64,000 bases of DNA, taken from the NCBI RefSeq assembly GCF_905115235.1, contig NC_051855.1:12018388-12082387 (forward strand), in the 5' to 3' direction. The stretch's first letter is position 1. Each line of letters opens with the position of its first letter. This DNA comes from Hermetia illucens. Its lineage: Eukaryota; Arthropoda; Insecta; Diptera; Stratiomyidae. Below the pieces are notes generated by a model. It was not told the origin of the DNA. It did not search any database and saw only the letters and a list, made by a program, of their open reading frames with translations. Below, piece by piece: positions 49,801 through 60,910 of the stretch. The translations under genes were made by a program, and so were the position numbers.

Positions 49801-52800
49801 TTTATAAACAACTCCCATCTAATGCTAGTCTAGTCATCTTGCCACTAATGTCCTTTATAATTCTCTCGAATAGTCCTGGACACCACCATTCACAGTCGAT
49901 GTAGACAAACTACGCTTTACACCACGCGTGCAACGTCTAAACGAGCTAGAAGCAAAGACACGCGTCAAATTAAATTTTCTCGATCAAATTGCAAAATTTT
50001 GGGAACTTCAAGGATCATCACTAAAAATTCCCATGGTCGAAAGAAAAGCCCTTGATCTTTACACTCTTCATCGTGTCGTTCAAGAAGAGGGCGGCATGGA
50101 ACAAACAACACGAGAAAGAAAATGGTCAAAAGTTGCCCAACGAATGGGCTATCCTGCCGGGAAAGGTGTGGGAACCATCCTGAAAGGACACTATGAACGG
50201 ATTCTGCATCCTTTCGATATATTTACGATGGGCAAAGCATTAGCTGCTGTAGCTGGTACAAATACAGAAGATGGCACAACCAAGGCCAAACTAGAACCCG
50301 AGAGTGGTGATCAAGACTATAAACCGCACGGAATTGTATCGAGACAACAAATAACTCCACCTAAAGAAAATACAGCTCGGAGATCGAAACGGTTTGCCAA
50401 TAGTTCTTCTGCTACATGCGGGGTTTCCAACTACAACCTGAATCATTCTGGTATCGGAACCCATGGTCCATTTAATACTCCCATCAAGGATGAGATCAAA
50501 CGAGAAAATGATGATGGAGGAACGCCACTTCGCTATGGAAAGGGGCGATCGCGAAATTGCAGTACAAGCTCCAATATCAGTGCCGGCAGAGGTGGTAAGA
50601 AACAGAAAGACGTGGATCCATTGGCTAAATATATTTGTCATATTTGCAATCGAGGTGATATTGAGGAGGCCATGCTACTCTGCGACGGATGCGACGATAG
50701 CTATCACACTTTCTGCTTAATACCACCTTTAAGCGATATTCCAAAAGGTGATTGGCGATGTCCTAAGTGTGTTGTGGAGGAAGTAAGCAAGCCAGTTGAG
50801 GCCTTTGGGTTTGAACAAGCCCAACGTGAGTACACCCTGCAGCAATTCGGAGAGATGGCGGATCAATTCAAGGCAGACTACTTCAACATGTCTGTACACT
50901 TGGTCCCTACCGAGCTGGTTGAACGCGAATTCTGGAGAATAGTATCGTCTATAGATGAAGACGTGACTGTCGAATATGGAGCGGATTTACACACAATGGA
51001 TCACGGATCAGGGTTTCCTACAAAAAGCTCTTTATACTTGCTACCCGGCGATCAAGAATACGCCGAATCCAGCTGGAACTTAAACAATCTTCCACTTTTG
51101 GAAGAATCTATACTCGGTCATATAAATGCCGATATAAGTGGCATGAAGGTTCCATGGATGTATGTCGGAATGTGTTTCGCGACTTTCTGCTGGCATAACG
51201 AGGATCACTGGAGCTATTCCATCAATTACTTGCATTGGGGCGAGCCGAAGACATGGTATGGCGTCCCTGGTTATAAAGCTGAAGCCTTTGAAGCCACTAT
51301 GAAAAGTGCTGCACCGGAATTATTTCAATCGCAGCCGGATTTACTTCATCAGCTTGTGACAATCATGAATCCAAATATTCTGATGAATGCAGGAGTTCCA
51401 GTTTATAGGACCGATCAGCATGCCGGTGAATTTGTTGTGACATTCCCCAGAGCGTACCATGCTGGTTTCAATCAGGGCTATAATTTCGCGGAAGCGGTCA
51501 ATTTTGCACCGGCTGATTGGGTAAGTTTTCGGATAATATAGGAGGTTTAGAATCTTTTTGTTATATCATTTTCTTTTATCCGTTTCTTAGATGAAAATGG
51601 GACGTGAGTGTATCAATCATTATTCAACACTACGTCGATTCTGTGTCTTCTCACACGATGAACTTGTCTGCAAGATGGCTCTTGAGCCAGATAAATTAAA
51701 TTTAGGTATCGCTACAGCTTGCTACTTAGACATGGCAGAAATGGTTGATTCGGAAAAGAAGCTTAGAAAGTCACTACTAGAATGGGTAAGTATCTAGTCT
51801 TAAAACTAAATTGAATTGTCCTCGTCCTATATATTATATAATACTACGTTCTATTATTCGACCGTGCTCAGGGGGTAACAAAAGCCGAACGGGCGGCCTT
51901 CGAATTAATCCCGGACGACGAGAGACAATGTGAATCCTGCAAGACAACTGTATTTCTATCTGCAGTCACTTGTTCTTGCACTAACTTACTAGTTTGCCTT
52001 CGTCACTATACTGAGCTCTGTTCATGCCCTCCCGAGAAGCACACCCTTAAATACCGATATACTCTCGACGAGCTACCTTTAATGCTGAAGAAACTCAAAG
52101 TTAAGGCGGAAAGCTTTGAAAATTGGCTGTCTAAAGTTCGGGACGTCTTAGATCCGAATACGGCAACAACAATCACCCTAGAAGAGTTGCAAGAACTCGC
52201 TCAAGAAGCCGAGGATAAAAAATTCCCCAGCTCCATATTATTAGAACGTTTAAACGCAGCCGTTTTAGAAGCAGAGAAGTGTGTTACTGTTATTCAACAG
52301 CTTGACATCAATAAAATGCGTACACGTACAAGGAATGCAAGTGATGCAGCCAAATACAAATTAACACTCGACGAATTGGAGATGTTTGTACAAGAAATTG
52401 ATAATCTATGCTGTATTATACAGGAGGGTCAGAGCGTAAGGGAGCTGCAAGCCTTAGGGAAAGAATTCCTTGAGTCTGCTAAACAATTGCTGAATGAGCC
52501 TATAAGCAAAGCTGATGAACAAGCCATAGAGAAGTTGATAGAGGAGGGGTCTACCCTTTGTATTGAACTTCCTGAGATTAAGGCATTGAAGGATCGCCTT
52601 CAGCAAGTGAACTGGTATAATCGCGTAAGGGAATTCCGTGACGCACAAGAGAAGATTCCAGTAGCGGATATTCACAATTTCTTGAAGGAAGGAATAAACA
52701 TAACACCTGACTCTATAATCGAAAAAGAACTCTATGAACTGCAGGAGATTTTGATGAGTGTTGAGGATTTGGAAGTTGTGGCTAAACGGTGTCTTGAAAG

Positions 52801-55800
52801 TGAGACATCTCGTGATCTTTCTGAGATTGAATTACTCTTAGAACGTGCGGAGGATTTAGAAGGTGAACTGCCATCTCGCCAGGCTCTGAAAGACGCAGTT
52901 AAAAAAGCGAAGGAGTGGCTTCAAATCGTCGAGGTATTGCAATCAAATGAAAGCTACCCATATTTTCATACTTTGGAGAATTTGGTGAATCGGGGGAAGA
53001 ATATTCCCTTCCAATTGGAAGAATTGAAACGTATGGAAGAGCATTTGTCCAGCGCACGGTCATGGAAAGAACGAACGGCAAGAACATTCCTCAAAGAGTG
53101 TACGAATTTCACGTTGCTTGATGTACTCTCGCCACGAGCTGAAGCTGTAATGTACGGGTCCAAGGTGAAGAAAAGATCTATGGAGGAGCAATTCACAGAG
53201 GAAATGAGTTTAGGGCAGATGGTGAATGCATTCAAAAATGCTGAAGAGAAGGAGATAGCTGACATGAAGGCTCTACGAAAGCAGAATATGGAAAAAAATC
53301 CAATCGAGGATAAATATTGCAACTGCAAACGAAAGTTCCATGGTCTTATGTATCAATGCCAGTTGTGTAAAGATTGGTTCCATGAAAGGTGTGTACCACC
53401 ACCTAAAAACACCGTTCGTCCGCGGCCGAGCAACACTTCAAGTCCATCAAATGCGCTCAACGTCCCGCAGTTGACAGCACGCGAACGAGATCGGGAACCG
53501 AAATTCTTATGCCCATCATGTATGCGATCACGTCGTCCACGTCTCGAGACTATTCTCTCGCTTCTTGTATCCCTTCAACGATTACCGATTCGACTGCCTG
53601 AAGGCGAAGCATTACAGTGTCTTACTGAACGTGCCATGAATTGGCAAGATCGCGTACGCCAGGCTTTCGCAACTGAAGATGTTGTGTCTGCCTTAGCTTT
53701 GCTTTCAAACATTTCACAAAAGAATAGTAATTCATCGACAAATGCAAGTGGTGGTGGTGGTAGCTCAGGTGGGCTAGACAAAGACTTTAGAAGTGATAGA
53801 AATAAACGAAGATCTCAACAGACAGCGACTAGATTACGTACTCCAACTAATGCAACAGGAACAGATGATGAAGTTGATACTAGTTCCGAGGATGAGACAC
53901 ATATGACGAATAAAAGTGGGTTAGCAGCATCACCTATGGGGGTTCCTCTAGGAGGTGGCAATAGTTCACCCTCTTCTCCAAGGTACTTTGATTTTTAACG
54001 GTGGATTTTTTTTAAAGTCTATTGTCATGTTGTTTCTCATATTATTTAGTATTACATCCTTTAGCAAAATCGAACATGCCTATTCGGTTCCTGTGCCGCC
54101 CAATATTTCAAATTCTCCCGGAGGTGGAAATAATTCAAGTTTTGGTAAAGCAACACAGGGTGATCTACGTTCGCCGTTGTCTAAGAGCGAAATGGCTTTA
54201 ATTACATTATCAAAACCAACTAAAGAGATTCTGGAGTTACTCATGATGGAGGGCGATCTTATGGAAGTGTCATTAGATGAAACTTTACATATTTGGCGAA
54301 TTCTCAATGCAGCTAAGCCATCCATATCGGATCTAGCGTATATACATAATAAATATAAAATAACGGTAATGATTCATAATGGGAATATGTGGTATGGGGT
54401 TTGAAGGTTTTTTTTTTTTGTTCTCACAGCCTACACCAAGCAGCGATATTCTAGTCACAAGCAATAAAAAGAAACGTCGCTCTGATGAGAGCTTAACACC
54501 ACAAATGGCCAAGCGTTCCACGAAAGGTAGAAATTTTAATGGAAATATTTTTTTGAAGTGTGTGTTTTTATGCGGAAATTATTTAATTTTTTTGATTTAG
54601 GTCAATCGTCAGCTAACTCCAATGTGTCTCAGTCGGCGTCCGGTTCGGCAAATGTATCTGGATCGACAGTTTCCAGTGCAAATAACAACGGAACGGCTAG
54701 CGGTGCGTCTCAAGCAAACAGCTCAGGGACGGGTACAAAATTGAAACGTGGTCGAAAAATGAAACTTGTGCAGAAGGAAGTGGAGTCTCCTGCTAATATA
54801 GGAAATAGCGGTACTGGACCATCGGAACCGAAAAAGCGTAAACGTGGCAAGAAAGCCGCTCGTCAAGAGCAAGTAACAATGATTGCTGCATCTACTTCGG
54901 ATGATGATGAAGAATGTAGCGCTACCAATTGCGCGCGCCCGACCGGTGAGTGGTTTTCACTGTTGGGTCTGCGGTTTTTTTTCATAAATTGCATTTTTTG
55001 CATTTTTCGTTCATAGGGCGCGAGGTAGACTGGGTTCAATGCGACGGTGGTTGCAACAAATGGTTTCACATGTATTGTGTTGGATTAGATAAAGATCAAA
55101 TCAAGCCGGATGATGATTTTATTTGTAAGAGGTGTAAGAAGAATCATGCTGGATCGTCAACGAGTGACACAAATGCAGCAGCAGCATCGACATCGGTCCA
55201 GCCGGCGTTGCGTGAGCAACAACAACATAATACTACAAAAGATACCGAGAGTGCTGTACCGTCATCGGTTGGTAATAGTATTGGTAGCAGCGCGGGCGGG
55301 AATGGAAGTGCTGGCGGGGGCGGTGGTGGCGGCGTCGGTAAGGGTGGTCGGCAACAAAGATCCTCCACCAGTGTTTCAAACCCCTCCCCTTCGAATTCAA
55401 TTAAAAATAATTGTAGCGGTAGTATTAGCAGTACAATTAATAGTAGTAGTAGTCTTAGTAGTAATAAAATCGAAAATGATTGTGATCAACAACATACATC
55501 AACATACAAAACAGGAGAAGAAGAAGATGATAAGAAGAGGACGACGACGTCAACATCGGGGACGGCGGCAACAACAGTAACAACGCCATCAGCATCGACG
55601 ACATCAGCTACACCCGATGAAGAGGACACAGATCAAGAAAGCACAATAACAATAGTTTCATCAACATTTCAATTGTCATCCACATTATTATCAACTAATG
55701 CCGCTACTAGTACTACTCCTCCAGTCGGTGGAAATTTAACAACCTTAACAGATCTATCTTCTTGCCCATTGGTGGGTGAGCCAACATCTTCCACAATGTC

Positions 55801-55939
55801 GTCCTGCTTTGCTACAACAAGATCAACACCAAGTATCGTCCCAACTAACAGTAGTAGTACCGCCGCCACCGCAACAACAACAATAACAACATCAACAACA
55901 ATAGCAACAACCACAAATTCTATGAATGATACAAGCTAA
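40840..55939 (+). CDS. lid: Histone H3K4 demethylase KDM5 / Little imaginal discs
   Basis: Eight coding exons: 40840-41538, 49874-51520, 51591-51785, 51872-53982, 54065-54365 (or from 54050), 54430-54526, 54601-54945, 55017-55939; about 2105 residues versus 1838 in Drosophila. Domains in order: low-complexity start, JmjN (about 187-233), ARID (about 253-348), PHD1 (about 486-535, '[20 protein letters not shown]'), JmjC (about 650-782), C5HC2 zinc finger (about 870-905), the helical PLU-1 region, PHD2 (about 1328-1400), basic linker, PHD3 (about 1788-1840). The Fe(II) ligands are intact: His and Glu in 'WHNEDHW' and His in 'AYHAGFNQG'. The enzyme removes H3K4me3/me2, and PHD3 is known to bind H3K4me3. 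Intron 1 is 8.3 kb and splits JmjN from ARID; a 265-residue Ser/Thr/Asn-rich tail follows PHD3. Confidence 0.95.
41539..42079. other. Start of lid intron 1, nothing recognised
   Basis: AT-rich sequence just after the donor (gtgagc). No repeat shared with the rest of the window was noticed before about 42080, where LINE similarity starts. Confidence 0.4.
42080..42490 (-). mobile_element. LINE ORF2 C-terminal fragment (antisense, in lid intron 1)
   Basis: Minus-strand translation in pieces gives '[19 protein letters not shown]', 'WMKWH' and '[13 protein letters not shown]', the end of reverse transcriptase and the tail of an RTE-like LINE. The same tail appears at 47935-48200 (minus) and 59650-59800 (plus). 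Frames are broken by indels. Confidence 0.65.
42625..43225. repeat. Dispersed repeat, copy B (in lid intron 1)
   Basis: Collinear partner of 1912-2530, with the same blocks ('tctaccgaa', 'cccatgaagctcccactagg', 'ggtaccagtatacccctgg', 'gtctcccggtgccaccacta'). Differences are scattered substitutions and a few small indels, so the two copies are moderately diverged. No recognised protein is encoded. Confidence 0.7.
43590..43790. mobile_element. Two LINE reverse-transcriptase scraps in opposite orientation
   Basis: On the minus strand the left part reads '[13 protein letters not shown]'; on the plus strand the right part reads the matching '[17 protein letters not shown]'. They meet so that 43654-43673 and 43705-43724 are perfect 20-bp inverted repeats. 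A third related scrap occurs near 48250-48290 ('aaatatttaaatcgctcag'). The right scrap ends where the 'aaaaccttttatacc' block begins. Confidence 0.6.
43870..44445 (+). mobile_element. LINE ORF2 C-terminal fragment (sense, in lid intron 1)
   Basis: Plus-strand pieces read '[17 protein letters not shown]', '[19 protein letters not shown]' and '[19 protein letters not shown]', the Cys-His tail of LINEs that also carry RNase H. The inverted relative is at 48365-49330. It ends at about 44445, directly against the inverted ORF1 on its right. Confidence 0.7.
44447..45586 (-). mobile_element. LINE ORF1 protein, open (DUF4780-like), antisense in lid intron 1
   Basis: An unbroken minus-strand frame of 379 residues, the longest transposon frame in the window. 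Residues 1-110 are Ser/Thr/Ala-rich; 105-120 and about 175-205 are strongly basic ([30 protein letters not shown]), fitting nucleic-acid binding; the C-terminal part ('[20 protein letters not shown]', '[11 protein letters not shown]') resembles the DUF4780 domain found in ORF1-like proteins of insect LINEs. GC content is clearly higher than in the host intron. No ORF2 follows it on the minus strand: a plus-strand LINE tail lies there instead. It may be a recent 3'-lost insertion; family knowledge is limited. Confidence 0.6.
45587..46080 (-). mobile_element. Probable 5' leader of the ORF1-bearing LINE and flanking scrap
   Basis: GC-rich sequence upstream (to the right) of the ORF1 start continues to about 45810 without a change of texture, so it is probably the LINE 5' UTR. 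From about 45840 to 46080 a 72-codon minus frame without known domain may belong to another scrap. Confidence 0.35.
46081..47640. other. Intronic stretch of lid, nothing recognised
   Basis: Mostly AT-rich DNA without recognisable coding sequence or shared repeats. Possible intronic regulatory sequence cannot be judged by eye. Confidence 0.35.
47641..47830. repeat. Non-coding dispersed repeat (right part)
   Basis: The 'agccccccttaa' start, 'caatcggttta', 'gacagacagatagacatc' and 'gattttaataaggttttgtg' blocks look like the end of a dispersed repeat. The left part of such an element ('tatggggagcccccctt') is seen at 60050-60280. The link between the two rests on a short overlap only. Confidence 0.4.
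47935..48300 (-). mobile_element. LINE ORF2 C-terminal fragment, second antisense copy
   Basis: Collinear with 42200-42420 ('gcgcgaattatgtgacca', 'gatatcctcatt'-like blocks, 'tatagtcgaccaacactcag') and continuing to the 'aaatatttaaatcgctcag' block near 48245-48262. Both copies have the same orientation in lid intron 1. Confidence 0.6.
48365..49330 (-). mobile_element. LINE ORF2 C-terminal fragment with RNase H remnant
   Basis: The inverted relative of 43870-44445, extending further upstream in the element. Minus-strand pieces include '[14 protein letters not shown]' and, to the right, Gly/Trp-rich scraps of an RNase H domain. The two copies lie about 4 kb apart in opposite orientation within the same intron. 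Frames are broken many times. Confidence 0.6.
49331..49873. other. End of lid intron 1
   Basis: Contains a short block near 49610-49650 ('ccagctctcggcattccgacttg') resembling 25618-25643, hinting at another repeat edge. The acceptor before exon 2 is 'cgaatag' at 49867-49873 with only a weak pyrimidine tract. Confidence 0.4.
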
Positions 55940-57200
55940 AGAGAGAAAAGTATTTTTTCTATTTAATATATACATATAAATATATATATATATACATTTG
56001 AAAGAAACAAAAAGGAAAACGGTGAAAAAAAAGGAAAATTATCTTGGATCCCATACTCGGGCTGTTTGTCGTCGTCATGTTGTCTTTCGAAGCAAGTAGC
56101 AGTAAATTTATGTTCCGTTTTTGATTGCAAGATTTTCAATACACATTCAACATTGGTTGCGTTCTATGCACTTCGAGATAAATGTTTAGGTTACTCGTTC
56201 TTATTTGCATAAATCGTCAATTTTTTTCTTCTCTCTCTCTCTAGAAAACTTCCTGATCCTCTGATATTTTCATTGTGACATTCGTCGTTTGAGGAATATA
56301 AGGAAGTTTCAATTACTTTGTTTATTAAATGTTTATTTCGCGATTGTAGAAAAGGGACTCGGTAGGGAGGATTTCCTGGGTCAGAGCCCACCGCCGGTAA
56401 GGGTAGGAGAAATGTAGTTTTTTTGCTGAACCCAAGTGTTCTGCATAGATATTTGCCGTTTCTTTATTTCTTTTTTTCAGGTGTGTATGGCGGGAAATAT
56501 CCTTTACTGAGAAGCATTAAGAATTTCCAAGCCAGAAGATTTATGGAGAATATCCTATTTTGTTTTCAAGATGGTTGGATGTGTCTTATTTATACATATG
56601 AATTTGTTTTGTACAAAAAAAAAAATGTTTTCATTTCCGAAAGAACAATTATTTTCATTAAATTGGAACGGGAAAGGAATTTTCGTTATCTCTTGTATGA
56701 AGGTTGTACTTTTTATTCCAAACTGTTATTTATGTAATTTTTATATTCAAAACGCAGAAGAGACAAAATATAAAAGAATTCAGATGACGGAACAGTTTTA
56801 GTTATGCAAAATGGACATTCAATTGATAGTATGGGAAAAACAAAAAAAAAAAAAAGAAGTAACAAACTGTATGATGAAATCGTATCTGTAAGGGCTATAT
56901 ATAATATAAAAAGTAACGTTTAATAGATTTTAATTACATTTTAAACACAGAAAAATGAATATTTAGAAAAAAAGAAGGATCTAATTTAAGCGAAGTGCGA
57001 AATTGAGGAGAAAATAAATATGCGACTTGATTTAATTGCATAAAACAATATTTAAGAGGTCGTTTTTGTGTGGAAAATTATGTAAAAAAAACGTAGTGTT
57101 TTCATTCGTATGTTGCATTGTCATCTTCAAAGATCAATTAATTTTCGGTTAAGATGGCTCAATGTGGCAGTCAATTAGACTTTCTAGCTTTTCCATCAAG
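55940..57200 (+). other. Probable 3' UTR of lid
   Basis: AT-rich sequence with a TA repeat near 55966-55996 and several poly-A runs. A CT run lies near 56232. No coding sequence was recognised. A long 3' UTR is plausible, but its end cannot be placed. Confidence 0.4.
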
Positions 57201-57339
57201 TCATTCACATCATTATAGCTTCAAATTCGCAGTTTCCCGTAAATTCCCAACCAAACTCGTAAATTTTTTTTCGTTTTTCCCACCACATCCCAGATTTTCC
57301 AAATAAAATTCATGCTAAATTCATATTCCCCCCATTGAT

Positions 57340-58860
57340 CCATAATTTTATTTTCTGCAGCTACTTTCGTCTTATACGGATTACGACGGAGCAATTTGCA
57401 AGAGCCCTTCGTAAAAGGCGCACTGAGTACTGATATTTGCGTTCGAGAAGAACTCGATGGTGCGGCGCCAAAAGCTGCGACATAGAACGTGAATGCGGTA
57501 AAAATGGTTATAAACTTCTCTATTTTGGTAGCCCCGGACACAATATGGTGTCAGCATTACCACCTTAGAGGATGATTCCATTGAAGAAGTCGAACGATTT
57601 GATGACCGGCTGATGAAGCTCGCTCTGATGTGTACGTGTAAGCTTTCCCAATACTTCCGTGAGTCCAGATCATTTAGTCTTTATACCCTCTAAGAGATAT
57701 ACTGTGCCGCAACTTCTCGATACAAAGATCCATAACATGCCCACATCGTCCTTGTGGCCGATCTTAATTGTCACGTGTTTAAAACGGCAGTCTTACATTT
57801 TAATGGGAACAGTAAAATGCAAATCGACTGCATCCGTCGCTGGCTGCAAAGCTGTTCCCTATAATTGACATTCTTGGCTTTGAAATGACGACGTCCTTAT
57901 GAAGGTCCATAAAGAGGAACGCCTCTACCATAAGTTTCTCGACGACAAAAGGCCGAGCGGTCCACTAAAAATATTTTTACGATAAAGTGTACACTCGAGA
58001 CGGTGGGAGAGATCTGTATCAACTTGTATAAGGCCGACACTAATGTACACAAGATATCGAGCACTTCTGTTGCGTTAGTGACAAGAATGCTACTTCTAGC
58101 GCTAACGATAGACGAGCGGCGACGGTTAAATGGCGAGAATTTTTCAAATAAATTTCAGCGGAAACCGGGAACCGACCCTGCTTCTGAAAAAGATGAAATT
58201 GGGAGACAAAAATGTTCTTATTCAATCCTTCAGCCCCGAGATCTAATCCGTTTTTTTATTGCGCTTTCTGCAAATTGCGGATTTTCCTCTCTCCGAAGAA
58301 ATTCGGTAATAGAAACTCCGCGTCCATTGTCAATTAAAAAAAAAAAACGCCATCCAAATCCACCACAGGCTGAATGCTTTGTTCAATGCTATTTTCTGTC
58401 TCAACCGATGCTTCAATTGCACCGCTGGGGCTATTACTTCCAAGGTTTAGGTCGATATCACTAATATATTGACTAAATGTCGGTTGCATTGAAGGTCGAT
58501 CTAATATTCACCTTTTCCTGGATTTATAAAAAAAACGGTTATGGTTGAACTGAAGATAAAAACCAACAAAACCAAGGGTCATCGCACTCTCCCTATCTGC
58601 ATCAACGGGGGGCAGAATATCGAAGACATCAACCAATTTATATATCTTGGAAGCATGGTTTTTGCTGTCGGTAACACCGAACTGGATTTTGCCAGACGCA
58701 TTAACAGAGCCAGATCCGCTTTCGTTGCCTTGTCTAAAATCTGTTCATCGATCTGTTTCGACGATTCCGCCGTCAGCCAGATCTTATGACACCCACCCCA
58801 GAAAAACGCATTGCTCATAGATATTCTCAGGAGCGTTACTTCAGTAGCTCTGCTGTTCGA
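57340..58860 (+). mobile_element. LINE fragments: endonuclease and end of reverse transcriptase
   Basis: Plus-strand pieces read 'RWCGAKSCDIE' and 'NGYKLLYFGSPGHN' (endonuclease of the 'RWNVGTL' LINE type) near 57460-57560, then after a gap 'NQFIYLGSMVFAVGNTE' and 'ARRINRARSAFVALSKI' at 58630-58740 (the last reverse-transcriptase region). The part between them is strongly reduced, so the copy has a large internal deletion plus many small lesions. Confidence 0.6.
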
Positions 58861-58949
58861 CCAGTAAGACAGCTGCTCTCTCGCTGTCGAGCGACGGTTG
58901 GGTCGTACAAGCGGTCGGTGTTGAACTTAGGGGGTCACAACTTTCCAAC

Positions 58950-59400
58950 CCTCCCTTTCTAGGCGAATATCAGCGCCTCTCTTGTTATGCACATCCAGAA
59001 GACAACTCCTAATATATTGCTGATCGCGAAATGGTCGATCTGATTGCCGACTCTCTGGCAGGCTCTGTGCTCGAACAGTGTGCCACGAATAACGTGGCGA
59101 TGGAAGTTGTAAAAATCCACAAAACTCCCCAAGAACATGCTTCCCCTATCACACGCCCGAGCAAGGGGGCGCTTGGACATTCAGATCACCCATTACAATC
59201 ACAATGTCACCTTTAGGAAGCTTCCCCTGAACCCCCTTTAATTGCTGATAGAAAGCATCCTTCTCCACTAGATTGGAAGACCCCATTGGTGCGTTCTGAG
59301 GACCCTCGCTACGGTTGTCGAGGAGTGCGTGCACATACCAGAAGCCGATCATAGCCCATTTTCGATAGCCAAAGGTCGTTGCCGTGAGATCAGTTCTTAT
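58950..59400 (-). mobile_element. LINE endonuclease fragment (antisense)
   Basis: Minus-strand frames read 'VEKDAFYQQLKGVQGKLPKG' and 'DIVIVMGDLNVQ', the block with the catalytic Asp/Asn of AP-type LINE endonucleases, then 'GTLFEHRACQRV' and 'NQIDHFAIS' with the final catalytic Asp-His. It is interrupted by indels and lies tail-to-tail with the plus-strand LINE to its left. Confidence 0.65.
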
Positions 59401-59649
59401 CTGAGGCGTTGTTGATGTTTCGGTAGTAGATTTGCAGGTTGTTAACCCACAAATTTCTATATCCTTTTAGTCGCCTTTTCCAATAAGCAGGCAAGGTTTT
59501 GAGTGTAATTTTAAGCCCCAACGAATAGGGCGTATTTATTTTGCTCGGACTAATTTACTTACGTCCTGGCGTCGTCCATGCATCAGCATCAATAGATGTG
59601 AACGTCCTAGCATTGTTCCGAGGCTTTTTTCTCAGCGTATTAATTTTTT

Positions 59650-59800
59650 TAACGACATTAAGTCGAGGTATTGGTCAGAACATCGAAGTCAATGGTAAGC
59701 AACCAATAAACCGGCCAAAACAATGGTGGCTTGATACACTGGATGGGGATTTGAAGGTCTCGTGATTACATCCTGATCAGGCATTTGATAAAATAAAATG
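59650..59800 (+). mobile_element. LINE tail fragment
   Basis: 'GQNIEVNGKQPINRPKQWWL' and 'DTLDGDLKVS' match the tail '[19 protein letters not shown]' of the same LINE type found at 42080-42490. It may be the end of the element whose other parts lie at 57340-58860. Confidence 0.6.
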
Positions 59801-60654
59801 ACGAAACTGATCACGACGAGCCTATTACTATTAGTAAGTTTATTTGAGCAGATATCGGAATGGGACATATTTTGAGGCCTAAATTTGATCTAGGCGTACC
59901 ACTCCGATTTTTTCCGGATTTTTAGGTTTGGTAGTTTCCGAAAATGAGTCCTGTCTCACTTCAAGTGCGTACATTTTGACCCATTACTCACGCACTTTGC
60001 AATTTATGCCAAAACTAATATTAGTTTCGGAAAGTACAAATCGAGACCTTTCATTTGATATCCTATACAACTATATCAGGTGAAAAAAATTTTTGGATCC
60101 CCCCCTTTGCATGTATGGGGAGCCCCCCTTGATTGATGATCATCCTAAACTTTGGAGTGAATCCTAAAAGTGTAATTTCAACACTGCCTTCTATATTCGA
60201 AGAAAGTATGTAATTGTTTGAGGAAATAAGTGGAACTGCTTGGAAAATTTACGGATTAAGTATGCAAAAAAAAAACAACACAAATTTGACTGAACAAGCC
60301 ATAGATCGATTCAATCTGTAGATTTCGTCCAAGGCAGCGACAATCTCTCTCTGTTCTGCCCTTGGAGCAGACCAACCGAAAGCGATTGCAGGTCTCATTT
60401 GCTTCATTTCCGCAGGCTGATAAATGTAACATAACGTTATCAGATCCTGGTCCTAATGATGACCTGAGCGTACAAAATTATCATTAAAGACCTGCCTGGA
60501 AAGTGGTTTTCAGTCATATTACCCCAAAGTTGGATATGATGTATGGTCTGTTGTCTTGAACGAATTCGTCAGTCACTATTTTTACATTAAACAGCAACAA
60601 AAAGGTTTTCTTTCTGTTTTAAATTTCAAACAAAAGTAACGGCTGCGCGTACAT
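59801..60654. other. Repeat-derived spacer
   Basis: Between about 59930 and 60280 lies a non-coding dispersed repeat ('catgtatggggagcccccct' near 60110). The rest, to 60654, shows no recognised feature apart from a short LINE-like scrap near 60340-60420. Confidence 0.35.
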
Positions 60655-60910
60655 AGTTCTCTATATTGTTCACGCTGCTCCCAGGGCAGAGGTGAGGCAG
60701 CGTCTGACGATTTGCCGCTGCCCTGGTAAGAAACCGTAAAGCCGTCATCGCTTGACTTTTTTTAAAAGTTTGGGTGCAAGCCCTAAGCGAGGGGTCCGTG
60801 GACCAGGAAAGAAGGAGTAAGTTGCTCCCCATTTGGTTCGGTCCAGCATTAAGTTGATGCGGAATTAGGACGCCATCATTCTCAAAACGAATATCTCCAT
60901 ATTGCATTTT
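60655..60910. repeat. Palindrome-bearing repeat, copy 2
   Basis: Inverted relative to the left half of copy 1 at 35917-36240. The palindrome 'ccagggcagagg' with its partner arm lies at 60681-60726, and 'gccgtcatcgcttgac' at 60741-60756 runs directly on into the 'aaaagtttgggtgcaagccc' part, so here both halves are in one continuous order. It encodes no known protein. Confidence 0.7.

Noticed and set aside
55110-55580. 156-codon frame overlapping lid in another register
   Set aside because: An artefact of trinucleotide repeats in the true lid frame, which carries PHD3.
57221-57541. 106-codon minus-strand frame
   Set aside because: The opposite strand reads as LINE endonuclease over part of it, so the minus frame is a shadow.
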